In this document: positions 23,963-33,844 of the stretch, one piece after another | How the letters are laid out: the number at the start of each line of letters is the position of its first letter | Numbering within the stretch: the stretch's first letter is position 1 | Program-made: the position numbers and the translations under genes | DNA from: Epiperipatus broadwayi | Taxonomy: Eukaryota; Onychophora; Udeonychophora; Euonychophora; Peripatidae | Assembly: GCA_028023455.1 (NCBI GenBank) | Contig: JAQFVV010000031.1 | Coordinates: 5,121,237 to 5,185,236, forward strand | Direction of reading: 5' to 3' | DNA length: 64,000 nucleotides | The notes under the pieces: model-generated | The model's input: only the letters and a program-made list of their open reading frames with translations | Databases searched by the model: none | What the model was told of the DNA's origin: nothing

Positions 23963-24085
23963 TTTTTCCTTTTGAAGGATTCAGTTGATTCTGATTTTCC
24001 TTGTGAAGGTGATTCTTTCAGATTTTGCTATTGCAAGGTGCATTCAGATTTCTCTTAGGAGAACTCTGTCAGATTTTGTTCGTGA
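23957..24085 (+). repeat. tandem TTCAGATTT-plus-minihairpin units
   Basis: Direct repeats of TTCAGATTTT-like sequence start at about 23957, 23989, 24017, 24043 and 24068, with spacing shrinking from 32 to 25. The first four are each followed by a small hairpin with different sequence: TCCTT-TTG-AAGGA (23967-23979), CCTT-GTG-AAGG (23999-24009), TTGC-TATT-GCAA (24025-24036) and TTCTC-TTAG-GAGAA (24050-24063). The stems change sequence while pairing is kept, suggesting selection on structure. Confidence 0.6.
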
Positions 24086-25437
24086 TTTTATTCCCAAAAG
24101 TCTACAACTGTTGTCTACCAATCATGAAGAAGTTTGAACCTGCTCAAGCTAAAAATCATATAAGTTTGATAGATTCTACTATGCTCGGCTAGGCAAATAA
24201 ATAGCTTTGCCTATCGCCGAGGTTCCGGAATACCATTCAAAATGCCTTAATATCCACTCAATAGTCATCTGAACTCTGTGCCGTGTCTGGAGAACTTTTC
24301 GTGAAACCATACTACATATTTTCATTGTCCGGACAACTACATCTCGACGGTCGGATCAAGCCACGAACGCCGTAGGGAACATGACCAAGGAAAAAGGACG
24401 GTAATCGTATCTCCTCTATTGAACTATTTCGTATGCTACCTTTTGTTCATTTTTTTCTAATTGCTTCAGTGAATTTATATGTATTTGCTATGTAACCATT
24501 TTTATTAGACTAACCTTAAATATATATATTGTGTGATCATCTATCTATATGTAACCTTTTTCCCTTCGCTATTCTTCCTTACTAACCAGTGTAGATATTT
24601 AGTATTCCATTGCGGTTAAGTTTAATAGTTAATTTTTGTTCATTTAAAATCTCTTTCCAATTTTATTTATGTTTGTTAATTAAATACGAGTCAGTGTCTT
24701 TTGTGTGCCAACTTGATCTCTTTGATAACGCCTCTTTTGTCCGCCATTAGCTTATCACGTATATCTGATTTAGCTATATACGTTTTAAATAATTTTAAAC
24801 TGTTTTTAGCGCAAAGCAATTAGAAATGCTTTGCGAAAGATCCTTTTTTTCTTGTACTTTATCGAGAAGATCGAGTTGACAATGTTATTAAAATTGGGAA
24901 AAGATTTAGACCGCAAACCTATTAATCCATTTTTATTGTCTAATTATTTTGTGTCATTAATTTAGAGGAATAGCGGAGGCCATTAAATCATTATTCATAT
25001 TTTAAAGCCATTAATTAAACATATTATTTAACTATCAAAAGCTTGAGTTTCCTAATTTTATTATAATGCTTTATTTTACTTTTCTAATGATCCAGGCACG
25101 CAAAACACATATTTCTTAGTACTTTTGCACATTTAACTATTTAGCTCCTTAGGATTTCCCGTCAATGTCTCTACCGCTGTTGCTAAGCTTTGTGGCCGGT
25201 TGAAAAATAATTTATGTGTGGCTCAGATGGTGTTGTTGGTTCGTAAATTAGCCTCGAGAATAGGCGAAATAGGGCAGAGGTCATAGTATTCTTGATTTAA
25301 TATCTCGCGTATGGTTGGCCTTGAGGTACTTTCGCCTAGTATTCGAACTAGGTTAAACCAGCATACATAATCTGACTGTCACAATATGAATCACCTTTTT
25401 GTTCCTGATTATTATTATATCAGTGAATATATTATAC
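24086..25437 (+). other. less AT-rich island with strong hairpins; candidate solo LTR or structured RNA
   Basis: This region is clearly richer in G+C and CpG than its surroundings up to about 24420 (for example CTCGACGGTCGG and GAACGCCGTAGGG), and again at 24720-25400. It has no long ORF. Hairpins lie at 24184-24221 (CTCGGC and TAGGCAAA paired to TTTGCCTA and GCCGAG) and at 24810-24835 (CGCAAAGCA/TGCTTTGCG, 8-nt loop). A tRNA T-arm-like palindrome CCTAGTTCGAATACTAGG lies on the minus strand at about 25336-25353. Together with the upstream TATA box it could be an LTR plus leader, but no second LTR, primer site or pol was found. Confidence 0.35.
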
Positions 25438-25748
25438 TTAATTGGCTATATTAGCATGAGCAAAATTGAAGACTATGTTTATATTATCTTTCACCTTTTT
25501 ATTACGAAAATGCCCCGTAGCTAAAAATTTTTTGGAAGAAGCATGTGGTATCATGCGCCATCTCTTGGTCAATTTTGGTCGCAATTTCTTCATTTTAGAC
25601 TTATTTGATAGGAAATTCAATGCTTTCAATTTTAGTTCTAAAAACAACCGCATATAGCGTTATATTTTTTTTAAAAAATCATTAATCTTCACAGCCTACT
25701 TGTTACATCGCTGTGTCTTCTTCTCTGATTGGATACCTACCAAATCTT
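25438..25748. other. short ORFs on both strands, not assigned
   Basis: Overlapping ORFs of 63-71 codons exist on both strands (25438-25657). The minus-strand one contains the KR-rich piece MKKLRPKLTKRWRM, but I recognise no family. Adjacent to a tandem array, so probably repeat-derived. Confidence 0.35.
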
Positions 25749-26390
25749 CTAGGCGTGTTTCTAAATGACAGATTTGAAAACGAGGATCGGTAACTAAAAA
25801 CCATTCTCGCTAAAGAAAGAAGATGTACACATTCGTAATGATTTTGATGTAAATAATTATATTTATTGTAATTTTTTATGTTCACAAATAATAAAATATA
25901 GTTCTCTATCAAAATATAAAGTTTGACTCGGAAAATTTTAAATATTAGAAGAAAAATACATTTGGAGAAATAATCCGTAACAAAAAATAATTATTGCTAC
26001 ATAACGTAATCAGGAAATTTCTAAGGCGTGTTTCTAAATGAAGATTCAGAAACGACAACGAAGCTTTGTATGTTCGTAATTGAAGTAAATAATAACATCT
26101 ATCATAATTTTTTACATTCATAAATAAGATTTGATGTTACTTTATGGAAATATAAAGTTTGATTTGGAAAATTATTGCTACATAACGTAATCAGACAATT
26201 TCTAAGGCGTGTTTCTAAATGAAGATTCAATCACGACAGCGAAGCTGTGTACGTTCGTAATTGAAGTAAATAATAACATCTATCGTAATTTTTTACATTC
26301 ATAAATAAAATTTGATGTTACTTTATGGAAATATAAAGTTTGATTTGGAAAATTTTAAATTTTACAAGAGAAATAAGCAAACTGGAAATA
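25749..26390. repeat. tandem array, three units (181-bp period between units 2 and 3)
   Basis: Units start with CTAAGGCGTGTTTCTAAATG at 26021 and 26202 and with a diverged CTAGGCGTGTTTCTAAATG at 25749. The two later units are nearly identical (TTCGTAATTGAAGTAAATAA, TTTTTTACATTCATAAATAA, ACTTTATGGAAATATAAAGT) and are linked by ATTGCTACATAACGTAATCA. Unit 1 is more diverged. No coding capacity. Confidence 0.9.
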
Positions 26391-29300
26391 AAAAGAGAAT
26401 TACTTGACAGCTGTTGATCTGAATAAGGGCACAATCATTGGTTGAGTTATAATTCTTTTGTTTTACTGCTACCTATTTTTTACACATTTTTCTTATATTT
26501 TTCGACAGTTATTAACATTATTTTTATTTTTTCGTTACATTTAACCAATTTGAATCTAAAATTATTCAATTTTTAGAAGCTGAATTAAAAAAATTCTGTG
26601 TATTTTAGATTAATATTTTAACAAAAGAACTGATTGCAAATGACACAGACCAATCACATTGTTCTCAGATTTAAGTAGAGGGCCAATAGCTAAAAGAATC
26701 AGTTTAAGTAGAGGGCCAATAGCTAAAACCGTCAGTGAAAGGGTTATGTTAATCAATAAATTTTATTAAGATTTGTAAAAACATTTCATGCATAGGAAAA
26801 AATTATTTGGTAAATCTCATCATTTGTTAAATAGCTTAAATAATTAGAAATAGACAGTTTCTTTTTACCCATATCACAATACCTCTTTCTTGATTTGGAC
26901 ATTTATCATATAACTCTGTGAATGAGTTAGATGCTCTTATAATTCTGATTATTATATCTTATAGCATTATTAGTGACTATGTAATTAGGTGAGTCTTAAT
27001 GGCATATGAACTAAGACAAATACAATGCTGGAGATAAATGTCGTTGATAAAACTAAAATAATCATCAGCCTTTATGGAATATCTTTAATAGTGATTATGT
27101 CATTAGAAGAAAGTAATAGCAATATGTTTCCTGATGTTAATTTTTACAAGAACAACAACAATTTAAAGAAAAGGCTCTAAAGAACTACTAAAAGTATAGC
27201 TTAAATACAGGACTTCTTTGTTAAAGTATATTACATATTAGGATAGCAAAAGATCCTATTTAATGGATATGCTAAGCTATTAAAAAAAATGAAAGACTTA
27301 TAGCTTATCAAATAACAGATAAAATTGAAACATATATTCTATGTTTAAAAATAAATGATAATGACAGTAGAAATTCTAAGTATAAGCTGTCAAAAATGGT
27401 TTAAAAATAGACTTTATTACTCTTAAAGCTGAAAGTCAATATTTAAAGAAATTTATGTAATAAGAGACTTGTATATGATAATACAACTTGTCATAGAAGA
27501 ATTCTGTGATTTCAAAAAAGATATCATTTCATTTTGGACTATACTGATTTTAACATCATATATCATTAAGATACTTATAGACCACCTAGCTAAAATATTT
27601 CAGTTTTATTTCTGGCTTATTTCTTAATTTAATTGGTTTTGAATTATTTGATTCTTTCAGTGAGATGATAAACTTCTAGTAAGAGTCTTCATTATAATTA
27701 AAAAAAAGTGACATTTTTGGCTGATTAATTTTCCTTTCCCTTTTACAATCACCATGAAAAAAAGGATTTTTGTGAATATTTTTGTACATACATTTATGTG
27801 TAACTTTTGAAGTAGATCTCACTTTTAATTGCTTAAATATTGGTTTGGTTAATAATTTCATTGGATGAAAGAAAAATTAATCTAATGTATATTCAAATAA
27901 CATTCTACAAATTTTAGCCTAGTTTTATATAAATGTAAGAATATGATTATAGTGATAACAAAAACTTTTATATATTTGAATTTATTGGCAGTATTATCAT
28001 ATTTTAATTATGAATAGATTTTTTTAAAAAAATAACTTTTTTAAAAAAAAAAAAGAATTAAAAATGAAAGGCTGCAGTAGTGCACTTTATATTGTAAGGG
28101 AGTATGTTGTTTAATTGAAAATAGATTTTGGTTAACTAGGTATTAATCTACTTAGACCAAATGATCATCATTGATGCTTAAATAATGTAATTTTCCACTC
28201 TTAATGGAGCATATTTTACTTATCTTAATTTTAGAGTTATATCGTAAATCTTAATGTGGTCTTGTTGTCAATATGGTGTGTTGAAATGCATAGGTTCATT
28301 GGCATTTACATTGACTTTTAAATCATTTTCTAACTAACTAACCTTATGTTGGAGGTACGAATTTAGCATTAATTTCAACCTGTGGCCACTTTTTAGGAAT
28401 CACATTGATCATTCTATAAAATGAATGTGTACCCAATCATTGTGAAAAATATTCCAGTTTGTTAAACTGGTAAAATAGATTATTACTCAGAAGTACTTGA
28501 TAAAGGTAAGAAGAAGGAGGGAGTAATTTTTTTTATAAGTGTACCCTTTTATACTTGTTGCTAGCTATATTCCCCAGTAATTTTGATGGGTTTTAAGTAT
28601 TTTAATTAGATATAGTAATTACACTTGGATTTCTTATACTGTATTTAATATCTAGTTTAAGTTAGGATTGTGATTTAAATATATAATTAGAAGTGATTAA
28701 TGAAACCTATTACCCTGTTGCAATTTAGTTGCAGATTCAAGAGCTAACAGTATTTAGATCTGTTCCAATTTGAGAAAAGTATTTAAAAAATTGAGTAGAA
28801 CTGTTGTGCTCAATTTGGTTCTTTAACGCTAGAATATCCATAAAATATTCAATTATATTATTATGAAATCAATAATTTTATTATTAGAAACACAATAGAC
28901 TGTAAACATTTAGAAAGCATAGGACAGTTAAATAACTATAAAGAACTCTGAAATAATAAATATTATAAGGACACTAAATATTATAACTCTATAATTGCAC
29001 TCTGTCAGACTTAAAATCAATTCACTTATGCAAGTATTATCTCCTTTTTACCCCTTTATATTTTCACGCTATTAATCTGAAATTCAAAGATACTCTCAAG
29101 ATTTTAAACTTAAAACTGTATAGCCATATAGATCTGTCCCCAAATCAGTTTCTATTTATTTATGTTAACCTAACGTTTGGCTAGGAAAGTTAATACTAAC
29201 AATAATATGTCTTTTTTATATATCTTCAAGAGCAGTTCTCTTCATCTTACTCTAGAGCCATCAACTCGAAGCTTGAATAACCAATTGAATATCAGGTGAT

Positions 29301-30187
29301 ATGAAGTCAATGTCAGTTGAATAGGGTAAAAATAACTTTCTTGGAAGCATATGAGAAGATCATGTGATATTATTTATTTCATTTTAAGGTTCTTACATTG
29401 TATAAATGAGATGTAAATATAATTATATTCAAATGTTTAAAAAGCTGTGTAATAATGTGATATTTGTTATTAAAGTAAAGTAGTAAGAGAATTGCTGCAA
29501 TTATTTTATCTACTCATTCAGTGTTCAGACTTATATAGTGGGTCTTAAATTTGCATTAGAACTTAAAATTAGAATTTTCTAAAAAAAAAAAAAATTATAT
29601 GTTATCTTTTTTTTTTTTTTTGAGATTATATCATTGCTTATTTATAAATAATTAAACAAACTTATGTATATAATGTAATTAAAAAATAATGTATTAGACC
29701 AAGCTATTACATTTGATCCAATTTTTTACTAGGTTACCATTGCTCACCATTTCCTCAATATAATTTATTCTAGCTTCTTAAATTTAGAACTAGTTTACTT
29801 CATTTACTCTGTCAAAGAATAGTAGTGTAAAATGGTCTTCAGGTACTTACTGTATGCTATCTTTACCAAAGAGTCAAATATATCTACAGTTAAATTAGAA
29901 TTGAAGTCATAAAAATATTTAGTTGCAGGATTACTATCAAATTTATACAAGCAAATTAAATCTAATTTGATTTGTATAAAAATAATGTAGCCTCTCGATG
30001 TGTGGGGGAGAAAAAGATCAATACACGCTACTGAAGAAAAACAATGGCTAAAATGTAGTCTGGAATAATGAATTTAGCATTATTATGTATTGCTTATTCA
30101 TTGCTCAGACTTATTATAAATGGCATTGGATTAAAAAGAGAATAAATTATTCCACCTCTCTAATACAAATGTTAAAAATAAATAAAT
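26391..30187. other. no gene seen; long AT-rich intronic stretch
   Basis: It contains a 26-bp exact direct repeat (TTTAAGTAGAGGGCCAATAG continuing to CTAAAA) at 26670-26695 and 26703-26728, poly-A and poly-T runs at about 28045 and 29580-29620, and no ORF with family signal. A GC-richer spot at about 29990-30060 has no recognisable motif. Confidence 0.55.
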
Positions 30188-30326
30188 AATATTATGAGAT
30201 GTCAAGCTTTGTTAGCTGAGAGGTCATCACACTCGCCTTGCAAGTAAGTAGTTGGTTGCAGACGGGTGTGGGTTCGCGCCCTGGCTGATGCTATGACATA
30301 TGAAAAAAAAAAATATTATGAGATGT
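30188..30326 (+). repeat. target-site duplication flanking SINE copy 1
   Basis: AATATTATGAGATGT occurs at 30188-30202 and again at 30312-30326, directly on either side of the SINE. A 15-bp exact duplication is typical of LINE-mediated insertion and indicates a fairly young event. Confidence 0.9.
30203..30311 (+). mobile_element. tRNA-derived SINE, copy 1
   Basis: The element is 109 bp and ends in an A tail. It has a near-consensus pol III A box TTAGCTGAGAGG (30212-30223) and B box GGTTCGCGCCC (30271-30281), 47 nt apart. It carries no long 3' body and is essentially a tRNA-like head plus tail. The copy at 33507-33621 shares GTAGTTGGTTGCAGACGG and GGTTCGCG. Both have exact target duplications. 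The parental tRNA cannot be named from the sequence alone. Confidence 0.9.
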
Positions 30327-30547
30327 TTTGTTTATCATTAACTAAAAATAGCTATGAAAAAAAAAAAGAAAATCCTGATCAATTGCATGAAAAAAAAAGT
30401 TATAATAATGGAAAGCTTCCATATTGCTTTTTATTAACAAATGTGTGTGTGCAAATTTAATTGAAACAATATCGCCAAACAGTGTAGTATATTCTCTCTT
30501 TTTTTGACTGGTTTTGGTTAGTATATACATAATTCTCTAAATGTTTG
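30327..30547. other. no gene seen
   Basis: Short A-rich spacer between the SINE and the hAT left end. Overlapping small ORFs here are chance. Confidence 0.6.
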
Positions 30548-30929
30548 CAGGGGTCAGCAACCTTTTAGTAGTGTGGTGCCTAAAATGATTTTGCCAATCT
30601 TATTATATTTATCAAAATTGGTTCATTTATAATGGGCTTCAAAGTTATATATAATATTATAGTATATAATATATACTACTATATAATATATACTTTTGAA
30701 GTCCATTATAACTGGATCTTATATTATTGGTCATTCAGTATTTTAAAATATTTAGAATCATGTGAAAAGTACCTTTTTTTAAAAAAAATTGTAATTTTTA
30801 ACATGCTTATTAAAAATTATATTACAAATTATAAATTACAACTTTTTATCTATACAAAGTATATAATTTAAATAAGAAAAAAATATTATGATTTCGAATA
30901 TGATTAGCCATTTTTTATTATTAAAATAA

Positions 30930-32800
30930 ATTAATGTGAACCTTGCCCTTGTACCTCTTTGCTTAATTGCTCAATGTTAGGTATGTAATTGGTCACTTTT
31001 AGCTTCACACATGCTTTTGAATGTTCAGGTGTTAGGCAACTTCTTTGTGAACTCAAAATATTTTTTATATCTGAGAAAATTTGTTCACATAAGTAAGTTG
31101 AACCAAATGCCAAAAGCAGAGCACAAGCAGTTTTTTTTATAAGAATTAAATCTTTCGGGTAATAATATCCAACAATTGAGAATGGCAGGCAACTTTTCTA
31201 GACAGTTCCCATCAAGTTTTCTGCAATTCTACAAATCTAGTTTTCCACAATTCTGATGACATTAATTCGATTAATTCCATTCAAAACTATCAATATCCAT
31301 CCACTCAAAAAGAGATAAATCAAATGGAGTCATCTTTAAATCAATTAAGTCATGTTTGATGAGGAAAGAAAATATTGGTGTGTGTATTTGGAAGTCTTCA
31401 CATCATTTGGAAAATTCTTTTCTGAGAGCTTCAATGTATTTTTGAAGTTCATCTTTGTTAATGTTAAATTGATTTGTATGGACCTTTACATTTGGAAAGT
31501 ACTTGTAGGTGTTAGTGGTAATGTCATGGCAAAATATATCTAATTTTGATGCAAATCCTTTCCAATATTCAAAAAGTTCTAGTACTATTTGCCACTTCCC
31601 TTGCAAATGCAAGTTTAACTCATTCAGGTGTTGAGTTATATCAGTCAGAAACATCAATTTGCATAACCAGTCTTCATCATTTATTTCCTGATAATGTTGT
31701 TCTTTTCATCAAGAAACATCTTGATTTCTTTCAGACATGATACAAACCTGTTCAAGACATTACCTCGACTAATCCAACGAACATTGCTGTACAGAGGGAG
31801 GTCTATATATGCACTATTCATTTCTTGCAAAAGGGATTTAAATTGCCTATATCTCACTGAAGAATGAGAAACTATGAAATTAATTATTTTAATGACAGAT
31901 TTTTTGCAACTAAATTTTTCTGGTGTATAATGCAGTGGAAACTCAGTATTCGATATTTAATATGATTTTCAATAAGTTAACAAATCCCTTTTCCTTTCCA
32001 ACCATTGCATGGCTGGCATCAGTAGTAACACTAAATATTTTATTTATGTTAATTTTCTGATTTTCAAAATAATTGAAAAATGCAGTGAAAATATCATGTC
32101 CCTTTGTTGTACCAGTAAGAGGAATCAAGCAACACAATTCTTCATAAATATGTTTGTTGTCACAATATTGTGCAACTATTGCTAGTTACACCCATCATTT
32201 ATATCAGTGCTTTCATCAACAGCAACACTGAATGCAATAGCTTGTTGCAAACTGGATTCTGTTTTGTTGTTACATCTTCGGCCATGTCAGTTATTCTTCT
32301 TAGAATTGATCTTGCAGAAGCTGGTATTTCTTGAATTCGAGACAGTATTGTTTATTTATTTGGTAAATCACTGAATAAGATTTCAGCACTTTTCAAAAAT
32401 GTTTCTTTGATGAATTGTCCATCTGTGAAATGTTCGCTTTTTGATGCCATACATTGAGCAATTGTATAACTACATTTGGTGACTTTATTTTGGGTTCCAA
32501 TTATTTGATTAAAATAAGTAGTTTGTTTCTTAAAAGCAGAAACAGCTCTTTTTATAGCTTCATTTTTCTCATCTGAGTTTTTAAACATGAACACATGTTT
32601 AGTTTAATAATGTCTTTGTACACTTGAGGTACAACATACAATACTTTCACAGCATAATATAAATATAGCATGATCTTTTTGCTGTACAAATCCATATTCA
32701 TTTGTCCAAGAGTCTTGAAAAGAGCGAATATCACATTTTTGTCTTTTGTGGGACATTTTGGGAATCTGTCAGTCAGTATGCCATGAGATGTGATGTGCAC
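30930..32800 (-). pseudogene. hAT transposase (GTF2IRD2/ZBED-like), frameshifted
   Basis: Minus-strand segments follow the family order. An N-terminal part at 32352-32594 includes IAQCMASKSEHFTDGQFIKE. The catalytic region at 31943-32137 has LIPLTGTTKGHDIFTAFFNY and VTTDASHAMVGKEKGFV, with the conserved D next to the target-recognition segment. The middle part at 31403-31657 has LTDITQHLNELNLHLQGK. The C-terminal dimerisation domain at 30931-31113 has MAFGSTYLCEQIFSDIKNIL and LTPEHSKACVKL. The parts lie in different frames with stops between, so no functional protein is made. In intact relatives this protein cuts and pastes the element at its TIRs. No BED finger was recognised, perhaps displaced by the insertion upstream. 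Confidence 0.85.
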
Positions 32801-33345
32801 TGTGACTTCTTACACAGAGTCAGGAATCTTTCAGCAACTATGCCCAAAGAAACCTGTTACTCACTTTACCTTTCCTTTCCATTCCCCACCCTAAGTTTTT
32901 CCATAATCTGCTCTATCCCATTTCCACAACATAATCTCTGTAAACTCTATGGCCTTTATATCTAAATCCCCCTAATCTTTTCTGAAATCCAGTATAAAAA
33001 CCAATAATCCACTTTCTGCATAATCACTTTGTTCATATTTATTCTGCCATAATTTCATTATTTGTACTCTTTCTGCTTTCAAGCATTTACATTCAATTAA
33101 CAAATGATGTGATGTGATGCACTGTGACTTCTCTTTATACAGAGTCGGGTATCTCTCAGCAACTATGCCCAGAGAAACCTGTTAGCTACTTGACCTTCCC
33201 TTTCCATTCTCCATAAGTTTTCCCATAATCTGCTCCATCCCATTTCCACAATATAATCTTTGTCAACTCCATGGCCTTCGAATCTAAATCCCCCTTATCT
33301 TTTCCCAAACCCATCATAAAAACCAACTCACTTTCTGTATAATGT
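32786..33345. repeat. direct duplication, period about 321 bp, inside the hAT element
   Basis: Copy 1 (about 32786-33020) and copy 2 (about 33106-33345) share CACTGTGACTTCT, AGCAACTATGCCCA-AGAAACCTGTTA, TTTCCATTC, ATAATCTGCTC-ATCCCATTTCCACAA and ATCTAAATCCCCCTTATCTT-like runs. The sequence is C/T-rich and unlike the transposase around it, so it is probably an inserted, duplicated repeat. Confidence 0.8.
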
Positions 33346-33506
33346 GAATCTCTTTTTTGAAAGAAGTGCCACCAATGAGTGTCGAATATATACCATTCAA
33401 CTACCGAAAATAGCTTTCTAGAGTTGATAACTTAATAAGCTTTTTATTTGAATTACGATCTCATTTTTTAATATTATCAGAAGTAAAATGTGAATATGTA
33501 GAATTT

Positions 33507-33621
33507 TTTTTTTTTTTTTCCATATGACATAGCATCGGCCGGGACGCGAACCCACAACCGTCTGCAACCAACTACTTGCTTGCATGGTGGCTGCGATACC
33601 TCTCGGCTAACAACGCAAGAC
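33507..33621 (-). mobile_element. tRNA-derived SINE, copy 2, inserted in the hAT element
   Basis: The minus-strand copy of the SINE at 30203 has A box TTAGCCGAGAGG, B box GGTTCGCGTCCCGG, and a long A tail seen as T's at 33507-33519. It is flanked by the exact 12-bp duplication TATGTAGAATTT at 33495-33506 and 33622-33633. Insertion inside the hAT TIRs shows the SINE was active after the hAT element had landed. Confidence 0.9.
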
Positions 33622-33844
33622 TATGTAGAATTTATTTCGCTTGCAAATAAAAATATTTTTTAAATGAAGTCAAGTGTATTATTTTCTGATAAATAATGAT
33701 TTAATCGTAAATTCAATGTTGAATAAAAAAAAAAAAAAGACTGTAATTAAAATATATTTTTTTACTATTTCAATTTATTCAGAGTGCCATTGATAATCAT
33801 TGACGTGTCAAGCATGGCACGGTGCCATAGGTGGCCGACCCCTG

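Larger units (their letters stand above)
30548..33844 (-). mobile_element. hAT DNA transposon, 3.3 kb, TIR-bounded, inactive
   Basis: The left end CAGGGGTCAGCAACCTTTTA (30548) and the complement of the right end CAGGGGTCGGCCACCTATGG (ending 33844) are terminal inverted repeats with the CAGGGGT-type start usual for hAT elements; GTGGTGCC and GGCACGGTGCC follow inside. The transposase remnant lies on the minus strand within it. The 8-bp flanks (AATGTTTG and AGATAATG) do not match, so the target duplication has decayed or an end is slightly off. A tandem duplication (about 32786-33345) and a SINE (33507-33621) are later insertions at the transposase 5' side. Confidence 0.8.

Noticed and set aside
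25336-25353. tRNA gene suggested by the T-arm-like CCTAGTTCGAATACTAGG
   Set aside because: No matching D arm, anticodon arm or acceptor stem could be placed around it.
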